Part shown: piece by piece, positions 12,630 through 18,757 of the stretch
Layout: each line of letters starts with the position of its first letter
How positions within the stretch are numbered: position 1 is the stretch's first letter
Position numbers and translations under genes: made by a program
The notes under the pieces: generated by a model
What the model was told of the DNA's origin: nothing
Databases searched by the model: none
What the model saw: only the letters and a program-made list of their open reading frames with translations
Source of the DNA: Pseudomonas fluorescens
GTDB lineage: Bacteria > Pseudomonadota > Gammaproteobacteria > Pseudomonadales > Pseudomonadaceae
Assembly: GCF_902497745.1 (NCBI RefSeq)
Contig: NZ_CABVHJ010000004.1
Location: 24,508 to 88,507, forward strand
DNA length: 64,000 nucleotides
Direction of reading: 5' to 3'

Positions 12630-13136
12630 AGCATTGGTGGTGGTATCGGTGGTCTGGCCGCCGGTGATGTTCTGCGCGGCTTGACCGCCAGCGTTGATGC
12701 CTGCGGTCGGGAAACCAATGGTCGGGTCAACGCGGCCAGCGGTGGCGTCGAGCATTACGAAGCTGTGGCCGCCACCAGCAGCACCGCCCGTGCCTGCGGC
12801 GCTCGGGCCGGCAGCGGTGGCGTCAAGCGCGGTGGTCGGGTCGACACCGGCGGCGATGGCTTGCTGCAGTTCTGCTACCGACGGCGCAGCCTGCGCGGTG
12901 GCTTCGGCCAGGTCGGTGCTGGAGTCGGGCGCGTTGGCGCTCCACTGAGTCTCCCGGCCCAGATCGAGGGTGCGGCCATCTGCCAATTCAAGCGACACGG
13001 CGCCGGAGAGGCCGGTGTCGATCTGGTCGCCGACAAACAGACGATCGCCTTCAACGAGTACGCGACGCACGCCCTCTGGGGACACCACGAATACCTGACC
13101 GACAATGCTTTTGACGATGGCAACAACACTGCTCAT
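1..13136 (-). CDS. lapA: Giant surface adhesin LapA, N-terminal 4378 codons (3' end outside window)
   Basis: This is a giant repeat-rich cell-surface adhesin that mediates irreversible attachment and biofilm formation. It is exported by the LapEBC type I system encoded divergently next door. The ATG at 13136 is preceded by GGAG at a good distance, and the product begins MSSVVAIVKSIVGQVFVVSP. Residues 1 to about 105 form the retention module that holds LapA in the outer membrane. TAAG at residues 107-110 is the expected LapG cleavage site, and the published LapA scissile bond (108/109) falls at the same position. From about residue 170 the protein is made of 100-residue Ig/cadherin-like repeats rich in Thr, Val, Gly and Asp, with hallmarks such as TLSNG, TTGTV, GGNFENLV and TDTIDTT. 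No frameshift is apparent over the repeats. The C-terminal calcium-binding and secretion-signal part would lie beyond position 1. LapD and LapG are not in the window. Confidence 0.96.
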   Translation of the reverse strand, partial: MSSVVAIVKSIVGQVFVVSPEGVRRVLVEGDRLFVGDQIDTGLSGAVSLELADGRTLDLGRETQWSANAPDSSTDLAEATAQAAPSVAELQQAIAAGVDPTTALDATAAGPSAAGTGGAAGGGHSFVMLDATAGRVDPTIGFPTAGINAGGQAAQNITGGQTTDTTTNALRDSTLSLSATPTITEAGGVLVYTATLTQAPLTDLTITLSNGSVIVIPAGATTGTVNVPLAPNDTVYNDPSQIDVNVTGTTGGNGITVTTPTNPATTQVTDTIDTTTVTLTAGPSVTEGGQIIYTATLTNPAQTPVTVTLSNGSTITIGAGQTTGTVNVPTPANDVYNNGSTVTTTITGASGGNFENLVPNPTPAVTTITDSIDTTNLTLTATGTVVEGGQITYTATLTNPAQTPVTVTLSNGSTITIEAGQTTGTVNVPTAANDVYNNGGTVSTTITGASGGNFESLVPNTTPATTTVTDSIDTTSVSLTATGTVVEGGQITYTATLTNAAQTPVTITLSNGSTITIEAGKTTGSVNVPTAANDVYNNGSTVSTTITGATGGNFENLVPNTTPATTTITDSIDTTNLSLSATGTVAEGGSIVYTATLTNPAGTPVTVTLSNGSVITIEAGKTTGTVTVPAPADDVYKDAGKVEVTIKDATGGNFENLVPSTVPAVTEVTDTIDTSTVKLTADTSVAEGGTVTYTATVGAPVTGSPVVVTLANGQNITIAVGQTTGTVTTTAPNDALAGNAPLSNSITNVSGGNYENLVADKTPVSTNVTDVADTTNLSLSATGSVAEGGSIVYTATLTNAAGSPVTVTLSNGSVITIEAGKTTGTVTVPAPADDVYKDAGKVEVTINNATGGNFENLVPSTVPAVTEVTDTIDTSTVKLTADTTVAEGGTVTYTATIGAPVTGSPVVVTLANGQTITIAVGQTTGTITVTAPNDSLTGHAPLTTSITDVTGGNYENLVADKTPVSTTVTDTTDTTDLSLSATGTVAEGGQITYTATLTNAAGSPVTVTLSNGSVITIEAGKTTGTVTVAAPADDVYKDAGKVEVTINNATGGNFENLVPSTVPAVTEVTDTIDTSTVKLTADTTVAEGGTVTYTATIGAPVTGSPVVVTLANGQTITIAVGQTTGTITVTAPNDSLTGHAPLTTSITDVTGGNYENLVADKTPVSTTVTDTTDTTDLSLSATGTVAEGGQITYTATLTNAAGSPVTVTLSNGSVITIEAGKTTGTVTVAAPADDVYKDAGKVEVTIKDATGGNFENLVPSTVPAVTDVTDTIDTSTVKLTATETAAEGGTVTYTATVGAPVTGSPVVVTLANGQNITIEVGKTTGTVTTTAPNDALNGHAPLTNSITNVTGGNYENLVADKTPVSTTVTDTTDTTSLTLSATGTVAEGGSIVYTATLTNPAGTPVTVNLSNGSVITIEAGKTTGTVTVAAPADDVYKDAGKVEVTIKDATGGNFENLVPSTVPAVTDVTDTIDTSTVKLTATETAAEGGTVTYTATVGAPVTGSPVVVTLANGQNITIEVGKTTGTVTTTAPNDVMAGHAPLTNSITNVSGGNYENLVADKTPVSTTVTDTVDTTTVSLTATGNVNEGGSIVYTATLTNPAGTPVTVTLSNGSTITIDAGKTTGTVTVPAPADDVYKDAGKLEVTIKETSGGNFENLVANPTPAVTNVADTINTTHLTLSAENYVLEGTSITYTATLTNAAQTPVTVNLSNGQTITIEAGKTSGSVTIAAPSDDVYKDVSKLTVTMTDATGGNFEKLDVSKTPVSTTVNDTVDKTTLTLSASDTVSEGGQITYTATLSNPAGTAMTVTLANGAVINIAAGATSGSVNFAAPANTPYIDGGKVQTAIASHSGGNFEQVDADRSAVVTTVTDTVDTTNISLSATASVAEGGSIVYTASLTNPAGTAMTVTLSNGAVINIAKGATTGTATVAAPADDVYKDAGKVDASITKTTGGNFENLVVDKTPAVTDVTDTIDNSTVSLTATASTVEGGVVVYTASVTAPVTGAPVVVTLSNGQTITIPVGASSGSVNFTAPNDALAGGNTLSVKIDGASGGNYENLVADKTPAVTSVTDTVDTTNLSLSATGTVAEGGSIVYTATLTNPAGTPVTVTLSNGSVITIDAGKTTGTVTVAAPADDVYKDAGKVEVTIKDATGGNFENLVPSTTPAVTDVTDTIDTSTVKLTADTTVAEGGTVTYTATVGAPVTGSPVVVTLANGQSITIEVGKTTGSVTTIAPNDALNGQASLGNSITNVSGGNYENLVADKTPVSTTVTDTVDTTDLSLSATNSVAEGGSIIYTATLTNPAGTPVTVTLSNGSVITIDAGKTTGTVTVAAPADDVYKDAGKVEVTIKDATGGNFENLVPSTVPAVTEVTDTIDTSTVKLTATGSAAEGGTVTYTATVGAPVTGSPVVVTLANGQNITIEVGKTTGTVTTTAPNDALTGHTPLTNAITDVSGGNYENLVADKTPVSTTVTDTVDTTNLSLSATGTVAEGGSIVYTATLSNPAGTPVTVTLSNGSVITIEAGKTTGTVTVPAPADDVYKDAGKVEVTIKDATGGNFENLVPSTTPAVTDVTDTIDTSTVKLTATESAAEGGTVTYTATVGAPVTGSPVVVTLANGQNITIEVGKTTGTVTTTAPNDALTGHAPLTNSITGVTGGNYENLVADKTPVSTNVTDTVDTTNLSLSATGSVNEGGQITYTATLTNAAGSPVTVTLSNGSVITIDAGKTTGTVTVDAPKDDVYKDAGTVEATIKGATGGDFENLVTSTAPAVTTVNDTIDTSTVSLTATANVAEGETVVYTATVTAPVTGSPVVVNLSNGQTITIAVGETSGTVNFVAPNSPLAGGSSLSVTIDGATGGNYEKLAVDGKSADTAVSDTTDTTNLNLTATDSVAEGGSIVYTATLTNPAGTPVTVTLSNGSVITIEAGKTTGTVTVAAPADDVYKDAGKVEVTIKDATGGNFENLVPSTVPAVTNVTDTIDTTTVKLTATESAAEGGSVTYTATVGAPVTGSPVVVTLANGQTITIGVGQTTGTATTTAPNDALTGHAPITNAITEVSGGNFENLVADKTPVSTNVTDTVDTTDLSLTATGTVAEGGSIVYTATLTNAAGSPVTVTLSNGAVITIEAGKTTGTVTVPAPADDVYKDAGKVEATISTATGGNFENLVPSTVPAVTEVTDTIDTSTVKLTATETAAEGGTVTYTATVGAPVTGSPVVVTLANGQNITIEVGKTTGTVTFTAPNDALTGHAPITNAITGVTGGNYENLVADKTPVSTTVTDTVDTTNLSLSATGSVAEGGSIIYTATLTNAAGSPVTVTLSNGAVITIDAGKTTGTVSVPAPADDVYKDAGKVEATISTATGGNFENLVPSTVPAVTEVTDTIDTSTVKLTADTSVAEGGTVTYTATVGAPVTGSPVTVTLANGQNITIEVGKTTGTVTFTAPNDALTGHAPLTNSITNVTGGNYENLVADKTPVSTTVTDTVDTTNLSLSATGTVAEGGSIVYTATLTNAAGSPVTVTLSNGAVITIDAGKTTGTVTVPAPADDVYKDAGKVEATISTATGGNFENLVPSTVPAVTEVTDTIDTSTVKLTADTSVAEGGTVTYTATVGAPVTGSPVVVTLANGQNITIEVGKTTGTVTFTAPNDALTGQAPLTNSITGVTGGNYENLVADKTPVSTTVTDTVDTTNLSLSATGSVAEGGSIIYTATLTNAAGSPVTVTLSNGAVITIEAGKTTGTVTVAAPADDVYKDAGKVEATISTATGGNFENLVPSTVPAVTNVTDTIDTTTVKLTATESAAEGGNVTYTATVGAPVTGSPVVVTLSNGQTITIGVGQTTGTATTTAPNDVLTGHAPLTNSITNVTGGNYENLVADKTPVSTTVTDTVDTTNLSLSATGSVAEGGSIVYTATLTNAAGSPVTVTLSNGAVITIDAGKTTGTVTVPAPADDVYKDAGTVQATISTATGGNFENLVPSTTPAITSVTDTIDTTTVKLTATESAAEGGNVVYTATVGAPVTGSPVVVTLANGQTITIGVGQTTGTATTAAPNDALTGHAPLTNSITNVTGGNYENLVADKTAVSTNVTDTVDTTNLSLSATGSVAEGGSIVYTATLTNAAGSPVTVTLSNGAVITIDAGKTTGTVTVPAPADDVYKDAGTVQATISTATGGNFENLVPSTTPAITSVTDTIDTTTVKLTATATAAEGGNVVYTATVGAPVTGSPVVVTLSNGQTITIGVGQTTGTATTTAPNDVLTGHAPLTNAITDVTGGNFENLVADKTPVSTTVTDTVDTTNLSLSASNSVAEGGSIVYTATLTNAAGSPVTVTLSNGAVITIDAGKTTGTVTVPAPADDVYKDAGTVQATISTATGGNFENLVPSTTPAVTSVTDTIDTTTVK
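9406..10643. repeat. Perfect tandem duplication (600-bp period) inside lapA
   Basis: By row-by-row comparison, bases 9406-10043 appear identical to 10006-10643: 638 matching bases at a 600-bp offset. The first mismatches are at 9405/10005 and 10044/10644. One A+B repeat pair (200 residues) has therefore been copied exactly, while other pairs in the array differ at many silent positions. This points to a recent unequal crossover or gene conversion. An assembly artefact is the alternative. Confidence 0.93.
12807..12818 (-). other. LapG-type periplasmic protease cleavage site (TAAG) in LapA
   Basis: On the minus strand these bases read ACC GCT GCC GGC, giving Thr-Ala-Ala-Gly at residues 107-110 of LapA. 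In P. fluorescens the cysteine protease LapG cuts between the two alanines when c-di-GMP is low, releasing the adhesin. The site sits directly after the folded retention module, as in the characterised protein. The site is read from the sequence; its use by LapG is inferred from homology. Confidence 0.85.
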
Positions 13137-13251
13137 TGAAGACTCTCCGGGGTGTCACGTTCAGTTGACTTCCATGGACCTGAGGGCATGGGCGCCGATT
13201 CAGTCTGGACGTACTTTAAAAATTTGCGAATCAAGTTTGACGCGTCTAATC

Positions 13252-13265
13252 GTCAATAATTTGGC
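13252..13265 (+). promoter_or_regulatory. FleQ-like box in the lapA/lapE divergent spacer
   Basis: GTCAATAATTTGGC matches 12 of 14 positions of the FleQ box as I recall it (GTCAATAAATTGAC). FleQ is a c-di-GMP-responsive regulator known to control lapA in pseudomonads. The site lies 116 bp upstream of the lapA start and 230 bp upstream of lapE, in the 358-bp gene-free spacer (13137-13494) that must hold both promoters. Assignment is by eye from a remembered consensus. Confidence 0.4.
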
Positions 13266-13494
13266 TAGATTCTTTCGCTATTAACTTTATGCCAAACTAT
13301 TGACCTTCTGGGTGCCATCCTAAACAATCGCCCCACTAATGTCACATTGATATTTCCGCGGCGACCTGTCCTTCAGCGTGTGATCCAGTTCCTGTTTTGA
13401 ACTTTCCGACATACGGTCAATCTGGTTGCCATCATCCGACGCAGCGCCACGTTTTGCTGTGATTCAAGACAAGAAGTTCTGGGAAATTCCTACC

Positions 13495-14844
13495 ATGCGT
13501 TCGCCCCTGCTTTTCGCTGTACCCTTCGCTCTCGCCGCCTCATTTGTACAAGCACAATCCTTACCAGAAGCCATGCAGCAGGCATTGGATGTCCATCCGG
13601 AAATCCAGGCAGGGGTCAACAGTCGATTGGCTGCGGATTATCAATTAAGAGCGGCAAAAGGTGGATACCTGCCGAAGGTCGATCTGCTCGGCGGTTATGG
13701 TCGTGAAGGCACGGACAGCGTTACCACCCGCGCCAATTCCGGTAACCACTACGAAACCCTGAACCGTAGCGAGTCAAGTTTACGTCTCTCGCAAATGGTC
13801 TTTGACGGTTTTGCGACGTCCAGTGAAGTCGGGCGTCAACAAGCCACCGTTAACTCCCGTGCGTACTCGTTGCTTGGCACTTCCGAGCGCACCGCGCTGA
13901 CCGTCGCCCAGGTCTATCTGGACGTGCTGACCCGTCGCGAATTCGTGCGTCTGGCCGAAGAAAACCTCAAGAGCCACCAGCGCATCTACGACCAGATTCA
14001 GTTGCGCACCCAACGCGGCGTCGGCAGCGGTGCCGACCTTGATCAGGCTGAAGCGCGGATGGCCCAGGCCCGCAACAACCTGATCACCGAGCAGACCAAT
14101 CTGGCCGACTCGGAAACCAACTTCCTCAGCGCCGTCGGCCAGATGCCCGATCAACTCGAGCGGCCAGCGCCGTTCATGGCAATGATGCCGGCCAACCTCA
14201 ATGAAGCGCGCCAGCAGATGCTGGAAAACAGCCCGATCCTGCGTTCGGCCGAATCCGACATCGCCGCTGCCGAGAAGCAGTACGAAACCGCCAAGTCGAC
14301 CTTCTACCCACGTTTCGACGCCGAACTGGGCCGCACTGCCGACAACGATCTCGACGGCCAGAACGGTCACAACAACGAATGGCAAGCCATGCTCCGCATG
14401 CGCTTCAACCTCTATTCCGGTGGCAGCAACAAGGCTGATCTGGAATCCAAGTCGTATCTGTCGAACCAGGCGCTGGACATCCGCAACAACGCCCTGCGCC
14501 AGTTGAACGAAGAACTCGGTCTGGCCTGGAACGCCCTGAACAACGCTAACGCGCAGGTGCCGATTGCGCAGCAATACGTCGATCACAGCACCTCGGTGCG
14601 TACCGCTTACCAGCGTCAGTTCAGCCTTGGCGAACGTACCCTGCTCGATTTGCTCGACAGCGAAAACGAGTTGTTCACCGCTTCGCGGCGTCTGGCGGAA
14701 ATCAAAAACATTCAGTTATTTACTCAGTACCGAATCAAGGCGACCATGGGCGAGTTGCTCAGAAGCCAGGGAGTGGTCGCACCGTTGGCATCCGTTGTGC
14801 AGAACGACGTGAAGCCCAAGGTCCAGCTGCCTGGGATGAATTGA
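13495..14844 (+). CDS. lapE: LapE, TolC-family outer-membrane component of LapA exporter
   Basis: This is the outer-membrane channel of the type I secretion system that exports LapA. The product is 449 residues, of normal TolC-family length. It opens with a clear signal peptide, MRSPLLFAVPFALAASFVQA, cleaved before QSLPEAMQQ. The two TolC repeats follow, with long heptad-rich helices (for example near SGADLDQAEARMAQARNNL and EKQYETAKSTFYPRFDAELG). The ATG at 13495 is chosen because the signal peptide starts there. An in-frame TTG at 13426 would add 23 residues ahead of it and is unlikely. GGGAA lies about 10 bases upstream. lapB follows after a 34-base gap. lapE is divergent from lapA and is probably co-transcribed with lapB and lapC. 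In P. fluorescens LapE can retain LapA through its N-terminal module. Confidence 0.93.
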   Translation: MRSPLLFAVPFALAASFVQAQSLPEAMQQALDVHPEIQAGVNSRLAADYQLRAAKGGYLPKVDLLGGYGREGTDSVTTRANSGNHYETLNRSESSLRLSQMVFDGFATSSEVGRQQATVNSRAYSLLGTSERTALTVAQVYLDVLTRREFVRLAEENLKSHQRIYDQIQLRTQRGVGSGADLDQAEARMAQARNNLITEQTNLADSETNFLSAVGQMPDQLERPAPFMAMMPANLNEARQQMLENSPILRSAESDIAAAEKQYETAKSTFYPRFDAELGRTADNDLDGQNGHNNEWQAMLRMRFNLYSGGSNKADLESKSYLSNQALDIRNNALRQLNEELGLAWNALNNANAQVPIAQQYVDHSTSVRTAYQRQFSLGERTLLDLLDSENELFTASRRLAEIKNIQLFTQYRIKATMGELLRSQGVVAPLASVVQNDVKPKVQLPGMN

Positions 14845-14878
14845 GTTATCCCTTTTCAACTGTCAAAGAGTGTCGAGC

Positions 14879-17035
14879 GTGGAATCAGAAGTCAGTCGAG
14901 TTCAACTCAGTCATGATCCACGCGCGTTGCACGACGATCCTTTGCTGGACGGTCTGCTCGCCCTTTGCATGCTGCACCAGAAGCCCGCCAGCGCGGCGAT
15001 GCTGACCACCGGCCTGCCGCTGCCCAAACAACGCCTGAGTGTCGAGTTGCTGCCCCGCGCCGCGGCTCGCGCCGGCCTGCAAGGGCGGGTGTTGCAGCGC
15101 AAACTGGAAGAAATTCCGGCGATCGCCATGCCGGCCTTGCTGCTGCTCAAGGATGGCCGCAGCGCCGTCCTGCTCGGCTGGCAGGGCGACAACGAAGCAC
15201 GGGTGCTGCTCAGCGAAACCGACGGCGGCGAGTCCATCGTCAGTCGCGAACTGCTCGCCGACGATTACACCGGCAAGGTCTTCTTCGCTCAGCCGCAACA
15301 CAAATTTGACGTCAACCACGGCACGCTGATTCCGCGTGCACGCTCGTGGTTCCGCGACACCCTCAAGCGTTCGCGCTGGCTGTATGCCGATGCGATCGCC
15401 GCGAGTTTCCTGATCAACATCATCGCCATGGCCGCGCCGCTGTTCGTGATGAACGTCTACGACCGCGTGGTGCCGAACCAGGCCGAAGCGACCCTGTGGG
15501 TGCTGGCCCTCGGGATTACCGGTGCCTACCTCTTTGACCTGATCCTCAAGAGCCTGCGCAGTCTGTGCCTGGATCTGGCCGGGAAGAAAACCGACCTGAT
15601 CATCTCGGCGACGCTGTTCGAACGCATCGTCGGCATGTCGATGAAATACCGCCCGGCGCGGGTCGGCAGCTTTGCGCAGAACATCCACGAGTTTCAGAGC
15701 CTGCGCGACTTCCTTGCCTCGCTGACCCTGACCAGCCTGATCGACCTGCCGTTCACCATCCTCATCTTCATCGTCATCGCCATTCTCGGCGGGCATCTGG
15801 TGTGGATTCCGGTGCTGGCGTTCCCGATTGCCCTGTTGATCGGCTACGCCTTGCAGAAGCCGCTGGTGGCCACCATGGAACGCACCATGGCCCTCGGTGC
15901 CGAGCGCCAATCGAGCCTGATCGAAACCCTCGCCGGCCTCGACGCGGTCAAGGTCAACAACGCCGAAAGCGAACGCCAATACCAGTGGGAACAGACCATC
16001 GGCACCCTCAGCCGTCTCGAGCTGCGGGTAAAAATGCTCTCCGGCCTGGCGATGAACATCACCCTGCTGATCCAGCAACTGGCCGGGGTGATCATGATCG
16101 TCTTCGGCGTCTACCAGATCATTGCCGGCAACCTGAGCATGGGCGGTCTGATTGCCTGCTACATGCTTAGCGGCCGCGCCCTCAGTCCGCTGGCCTCGTT
16201 GTCCGGTCTGCTGACCCGTTATCAACAAGCCCGGGTGACCATGACCTCGGTCGACCAGATGATGGAACTGCCGCAAGAGCGCAATTTCGAAGAACGCCCG
16301 CTGAGCCGCAAGGTCCTGCAAGGCGCGATCGAGTGCCGCCAGCTCAATTTCACCTACCCGGAACAACAGAACCCGGCGCTGAAGAACATCAACCTGGTGA
16401 TCCGTCCCGGCGAGAAGATCGGCATCATCGGCCGCAGCGGCTCGGGCAAAAGCTCCCTCGCCAAATTGCTTGTCGGCCTGTATCAGCCGGACGACGGCGC
16501 GTTGCTGGTCGACGGTGTGGATATTCGTCAGATCGATGTCAGCGAACTGCGTTACAACATCGGCTACGTGCCGCAGGACATTCAGCTGCTGGCCGGCACC
16601 CTGCGTGACAACCTCGTCTCCGGCGCACGTTATGTAGAAGACGAGCTTGTCCTGCAGGCGGCCGAACTGGCTGGCGTCCACGAATTCGCCCGTCTGCATC
16701 CACAAGGCTACGAGCTGCAAGTCGGCGAGCGTGGGCAGAACCTCTCCGGTGGCCAACGGCAGAACGTCGCGCTGGCCCGGGCGCTGTTGCTCAATCCACC
16801 GATCCTGCTGATGGACGAGCCGACCAGTGCGATGGACAACACCGGTGAAGAACGCCTCAAGCAACGCCTCGCCGCCGTGATTGAAAACAAGACCGTGGTG
16901 CTGGTGACGCACCGGGCTTCACTGTTGTCGCTGGTCGATCGTCTGCTGGTGATCGACCGTGGACAAATTCTCGCCGATGGCCCGAAAGCCGCCGTGATGG
17001 AAGCGTTGAAGAAGGGGCAGATCAGTGTTGCTTAA
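14879..17035 (+). CDS. lapB: LapB, type I secretion ABC transporter with N-terminal C39-like domain
   Basis: This inner-membrane ATPase-permease powers LapA export. It has 718 residues. Residues 1 to about 135 form a degenerate C39-peptidase-like domain (LLDGLLALCMLHQKPASAAM), typical of exporters whose substrate has no cleaved leader. Next comes a six-helix ABC membrane domain (about 155-430), then the nucleotide-binding domain. The latter has Walker A GRSGSGKSS (about 518), signature LSGGQRQ (about 621) and Walker B ILLMDEP (about 641). The GTG at 14879 is preferred because AAAGAG lies about 8 bases upstream. A GTG at 14870 would add three residues and sits on top of that ribosome-binding site. 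The 3' end overlaps lapC by 11 bases, so the two are translationally coupled. Confidence 0.93.
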   Translation: MESEVSRVQLSHDPRALHDDPLLDGLLALCMLHQKPASAAMLTTGLPLPKQRLSVELLPRAAARAGLQGRVLQRKLEEIPAIAMPALLLLKDGRSAVLLGWQGDNEARVLLSETDGGESIVSRELLADDYTGKVFFAQPQHKFDVNHGTLIPRARSWFRDTLKRSRWLYADAIAASFLINIIAMAAPLFVMNVYDRVVPNQAEATLWVLALGITGAYLFDLILKSLRSLCLDLAGKKTDLIISATLFERIVGMSMKYRPARVGSFAQNIHEFQSLRDFLASLTLTSLIDLPFTILIFIVIAILGGHLVWIPVLAFPIALLIGYALQKPLVATMERTMALGAERQSSLIETLAGLDAVKVNNAESERQYQWEQTIGTLSRLELRVKMLSGLAMNITLLIQQLAGVIMIVFGVYQIIAGNLSMGGLIACYMLSGRALSPLASLSGLLTRYQQARVTMTSVDQMMELPQERNFEERPLSRKVLQGAIECRQLNFTYPEQQNPALKNINLVIRPGEKIGIIGRSGSGKSSLAKLLVGLYQPDDGALLVDGVDIRQIDVSELRYNIGYVPQDIQLLAGTLRDNLVSGARYVEDELVLQAAELAGVHEFARLHPQGYELQVGERGQNLSGGQRQNVALARALLLNPPILLMDEPTSAMDNTGEERLKQRLAAVIENKTVVLVTHRASLLSLVDRLLVIDRGQILADGPKAAVMEALKKGQISVA

Positions 17036-18392
17036 GTCGGGTTTCAAGGATTCGATCCGTCGCTACTTCAAAGGCTCGGCATCGTTGCAGGGCCAACCGC
17101 TGCCGGAGGTCAACAAAGCGCTGATCGAAGACGCCCCGCGCGTCGTGCGCCTGACCATCTGGGCGATCATCGGCTTCTTTATCTTCCTGCTGCTGTGGGC
17201 CAACTTCGCTGTCATCGACGAAGTGACCAAGGGCGACGGCAAGGCGATTCCATCGTCGAAGATCCAGAAAATCCAGAACCTTGAGGGCGGGATTATTTCC
17301 GAACTGTTCGTCAAGGAAGGCCAGATTGTCGAAGCCGGTGCACCGTTGATTCGTCTCGACGACACGCGATTTGCTTCCAACGTTGGCGAAACCGAAGCCG
17401 ATCGCCTGTCGATGCTGTTGCGCGTCGAGCGTTTGAGCGCCGAAGTCGACGACCGTCCACTGAATTTCCCCGAGGACGTGCTCAAAGCCGTGCCCGGTCA
17501 GGCGAAAAGCGAAGAGTCGCTGTACATCAGCCGCCGTCAGCAGTTGCACGACGAGATCGGTGGTTTGCAGGAGCAGTTGATTCAGCGTCAGCAAGAGCTG
17601 CGCGAATTCGCCTCCAAACAAGCGCAGTATCGTCAGCAACTCGGCTTGCAGCGTCAGGAAATCAACATGTCCGAGCCGCTGGTGGCGCAGGGCGCGGTGT
17701 CTCCGGTGGAGGTCTTGCGTCTGAAGCGCGCCGAGGTGGAAACCCGTGGTCAGCTGGATGCAACGACGCTGGCGATTCCGCGCGCCGAATCGGCGATCAA
17801 GGAAGTGCAGCGCAAGATCGACGAGACGCGCGGCAAATTCCGCAGCGAAGCGCTGACCCAGCTCAATGAAGCACGCACCGACCTGAACAAGGCCAGCGCG
17901 ACTGGCAAGGCGCTGGAAGACCGCGTCAGCCGCACCCTGGTGACGTCGCCAGTGCGCGGCATCGTCAACAAGTTGCTGGTCAACACCATCGGCGGCGTGA
18001 TCCAGCCGGGCAGCGACATGGTCGAAATCGTACCGCTGGATGACACCTTGCTGGTCGAAGCGAAGATCCGCCCGCAGGACATTGCCTTCCTGCATCCGGG
18101 GCAGGAGGCGATCGTGAAATTCACTGCCTACGACTACACCATTTACGGCGGGCTCAAAGCCAAGCTTGAGCAGATCGGTGCCGACACCATCACCGACGAA
18201 GACAAGAAAACCACGTACTACATCATCAAGGTGCGCACTGAGCGCAGCCACTTGGGTACCGATGAAAAGCCGTTGCTGATCATTCCGGGGATGGTGGCGT
18301 CGGTGGATATCATTACCGGCAAGAAGTCGGTGTTGAGTTATCTGCTCAAACCGATCATCCGCGCGCGGGCCGAGGCGTTGCACGAACGCTAG
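17025..18392 (+). CDS. lapC: LapC, HlyD-family membrane fusion protein of LapA exporter
   Basis: This periplasmic adaptor joins LapB to LapE. It has 455 residues, usual for HlyD-type type I secretion adaptors. A short cytoplasmic N-terminus is followed by one transmembrane segment (about residues 42-64), a lipoyl-like half-motif (GKAIPSSKIQKIQNLEGGII), a long coiled coil rich in Gln and Glu (about 130-290), and the second lipoyl and beta-barrel region (VTSPVRGIVNKLLVNTIGG). The start is GTG at 17025, inside the end of lapB, with a GGGG stretch upstream. Nothing resembling a strong terminator follows; the next feature is a REPIN at 18416. Confidence 0.93.
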   Translation: MLLKSGFKDSIRRYFKGSASLQGQPLPEVNKALIEDAPRVVRLTIWAIIGFFIFLLLWANFAVIDEVTKGDGKAIPSSKIQKIQNLEGGIISELFVKEGQIVEAGAPLIRLDDTRFASNVGETEADRLSMLLRVERLSAEVDDRPLNFPEDVLKAVPGQAKSEESLYISRRQQLHDEIGGLQEQLIQRQQELREFASKQAQYRQQLGLQRQEINMSEPLVAQGAVSPVEVLRLKRAEVETRGQLDATTLAIPRAESAIKEVQRKIDETRGKFRSEALTQLNEARTDLNKASATGKALEDRVSRTLVTSPVRGIVNKLLVNTIGGVIQPGSDMVEIVPLDDTLLVEAKIRPQDIAFLHPGQEAIVKFTAYDYTIYGGLKAKLEQIGADTITDEDKKTTYYIIKVRTERSHLGTDEKPLLIIPGMVASVDIITGKKSVLSYLLKPIIRARAEALHER

Positions 18393-18415
18393 ATCTCCGG
18401 CGCTGCTGCCGGCCT

Positions 18416-18516
18416 CTTCGCGAGCAGGCTCGCTCCCACATTTGGATTTCTTTTGAACACAGAATTTGTGTCCACTGAAAATCAACTGTGGGAGCGAGCC
18501 TGCTCGCGAAGGCGTC
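18416..18516. repeat. REPIN: inverted REP pair downstream of lapC
   Basis: Two inverted Pseudomonas REP palindromes (18416-18440 and 18487-18516) are separated by about 46 bases. The CTCCCACA ends face inward. Each REP is itself a hairpin around GCGAGCAGGCTCGC. It lies within the 365-bp gene-free space 18393-18757, which otherwise holds only the candidate operators of the next gene. Confidence 0.9.
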
Positions 18517-18587
18517 AGCAAAATCACCACATACCTGTCAGTAAGTGACAAAAACCGTCACTCACCATCCAGTCCATTCCGCCATAT

Positions 18588-18632
18588 CGTTATTCATTAA
18601 CGGTATTTAATCTCCAGTTCTTATAGCTATAA
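18588..18632. promoter_or_regulatory. Two palindromes upstream of the TauD-type dioxygenase operon
   Basis: CGTTA-5-TAACG (18588-18602) and the perfect 12-bp palindrome TTATAGCTATAA (18621-18632) lie in an AT-rich stretch about 126-170 bases before the dioxygenase start. They look like operator or promoter elements for the 18758-21424 operon. Which regulator binds is unknown. A LysR-type activator (the one at 21599, or CysB if this is a sulfur operon) would be the natural candidate. Confidence 0.4.
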
Positions 18633-18757
18633 AGTCATCCCCCTGCGTACCTGCCGACCAATCGGCGCGCCGCACGACCTGAACCAACACGCAATCCAGC
18701 GTGAGTGTCTGATCGACGAGCGCGCCCGTGAGCGCGCCGTGCGTGGGAGATGGAAAG

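Noticed and set aside
13426..13494. TTG start adding 23 residues to LapE
   Set aside because: It would place a charged segment ahead of the signal peptide; ATG 13495 gives a normal one.
14885..16912. Long minus-strand frame opposite lapB, and similar ones opposite lapC, lapE, desA, pgaA, pgaB and sbp
   Set aside because: High-GC shadow frames with Gln/His/Arg-rich or low-complexity products and no family motifs; the sense genes are certain.
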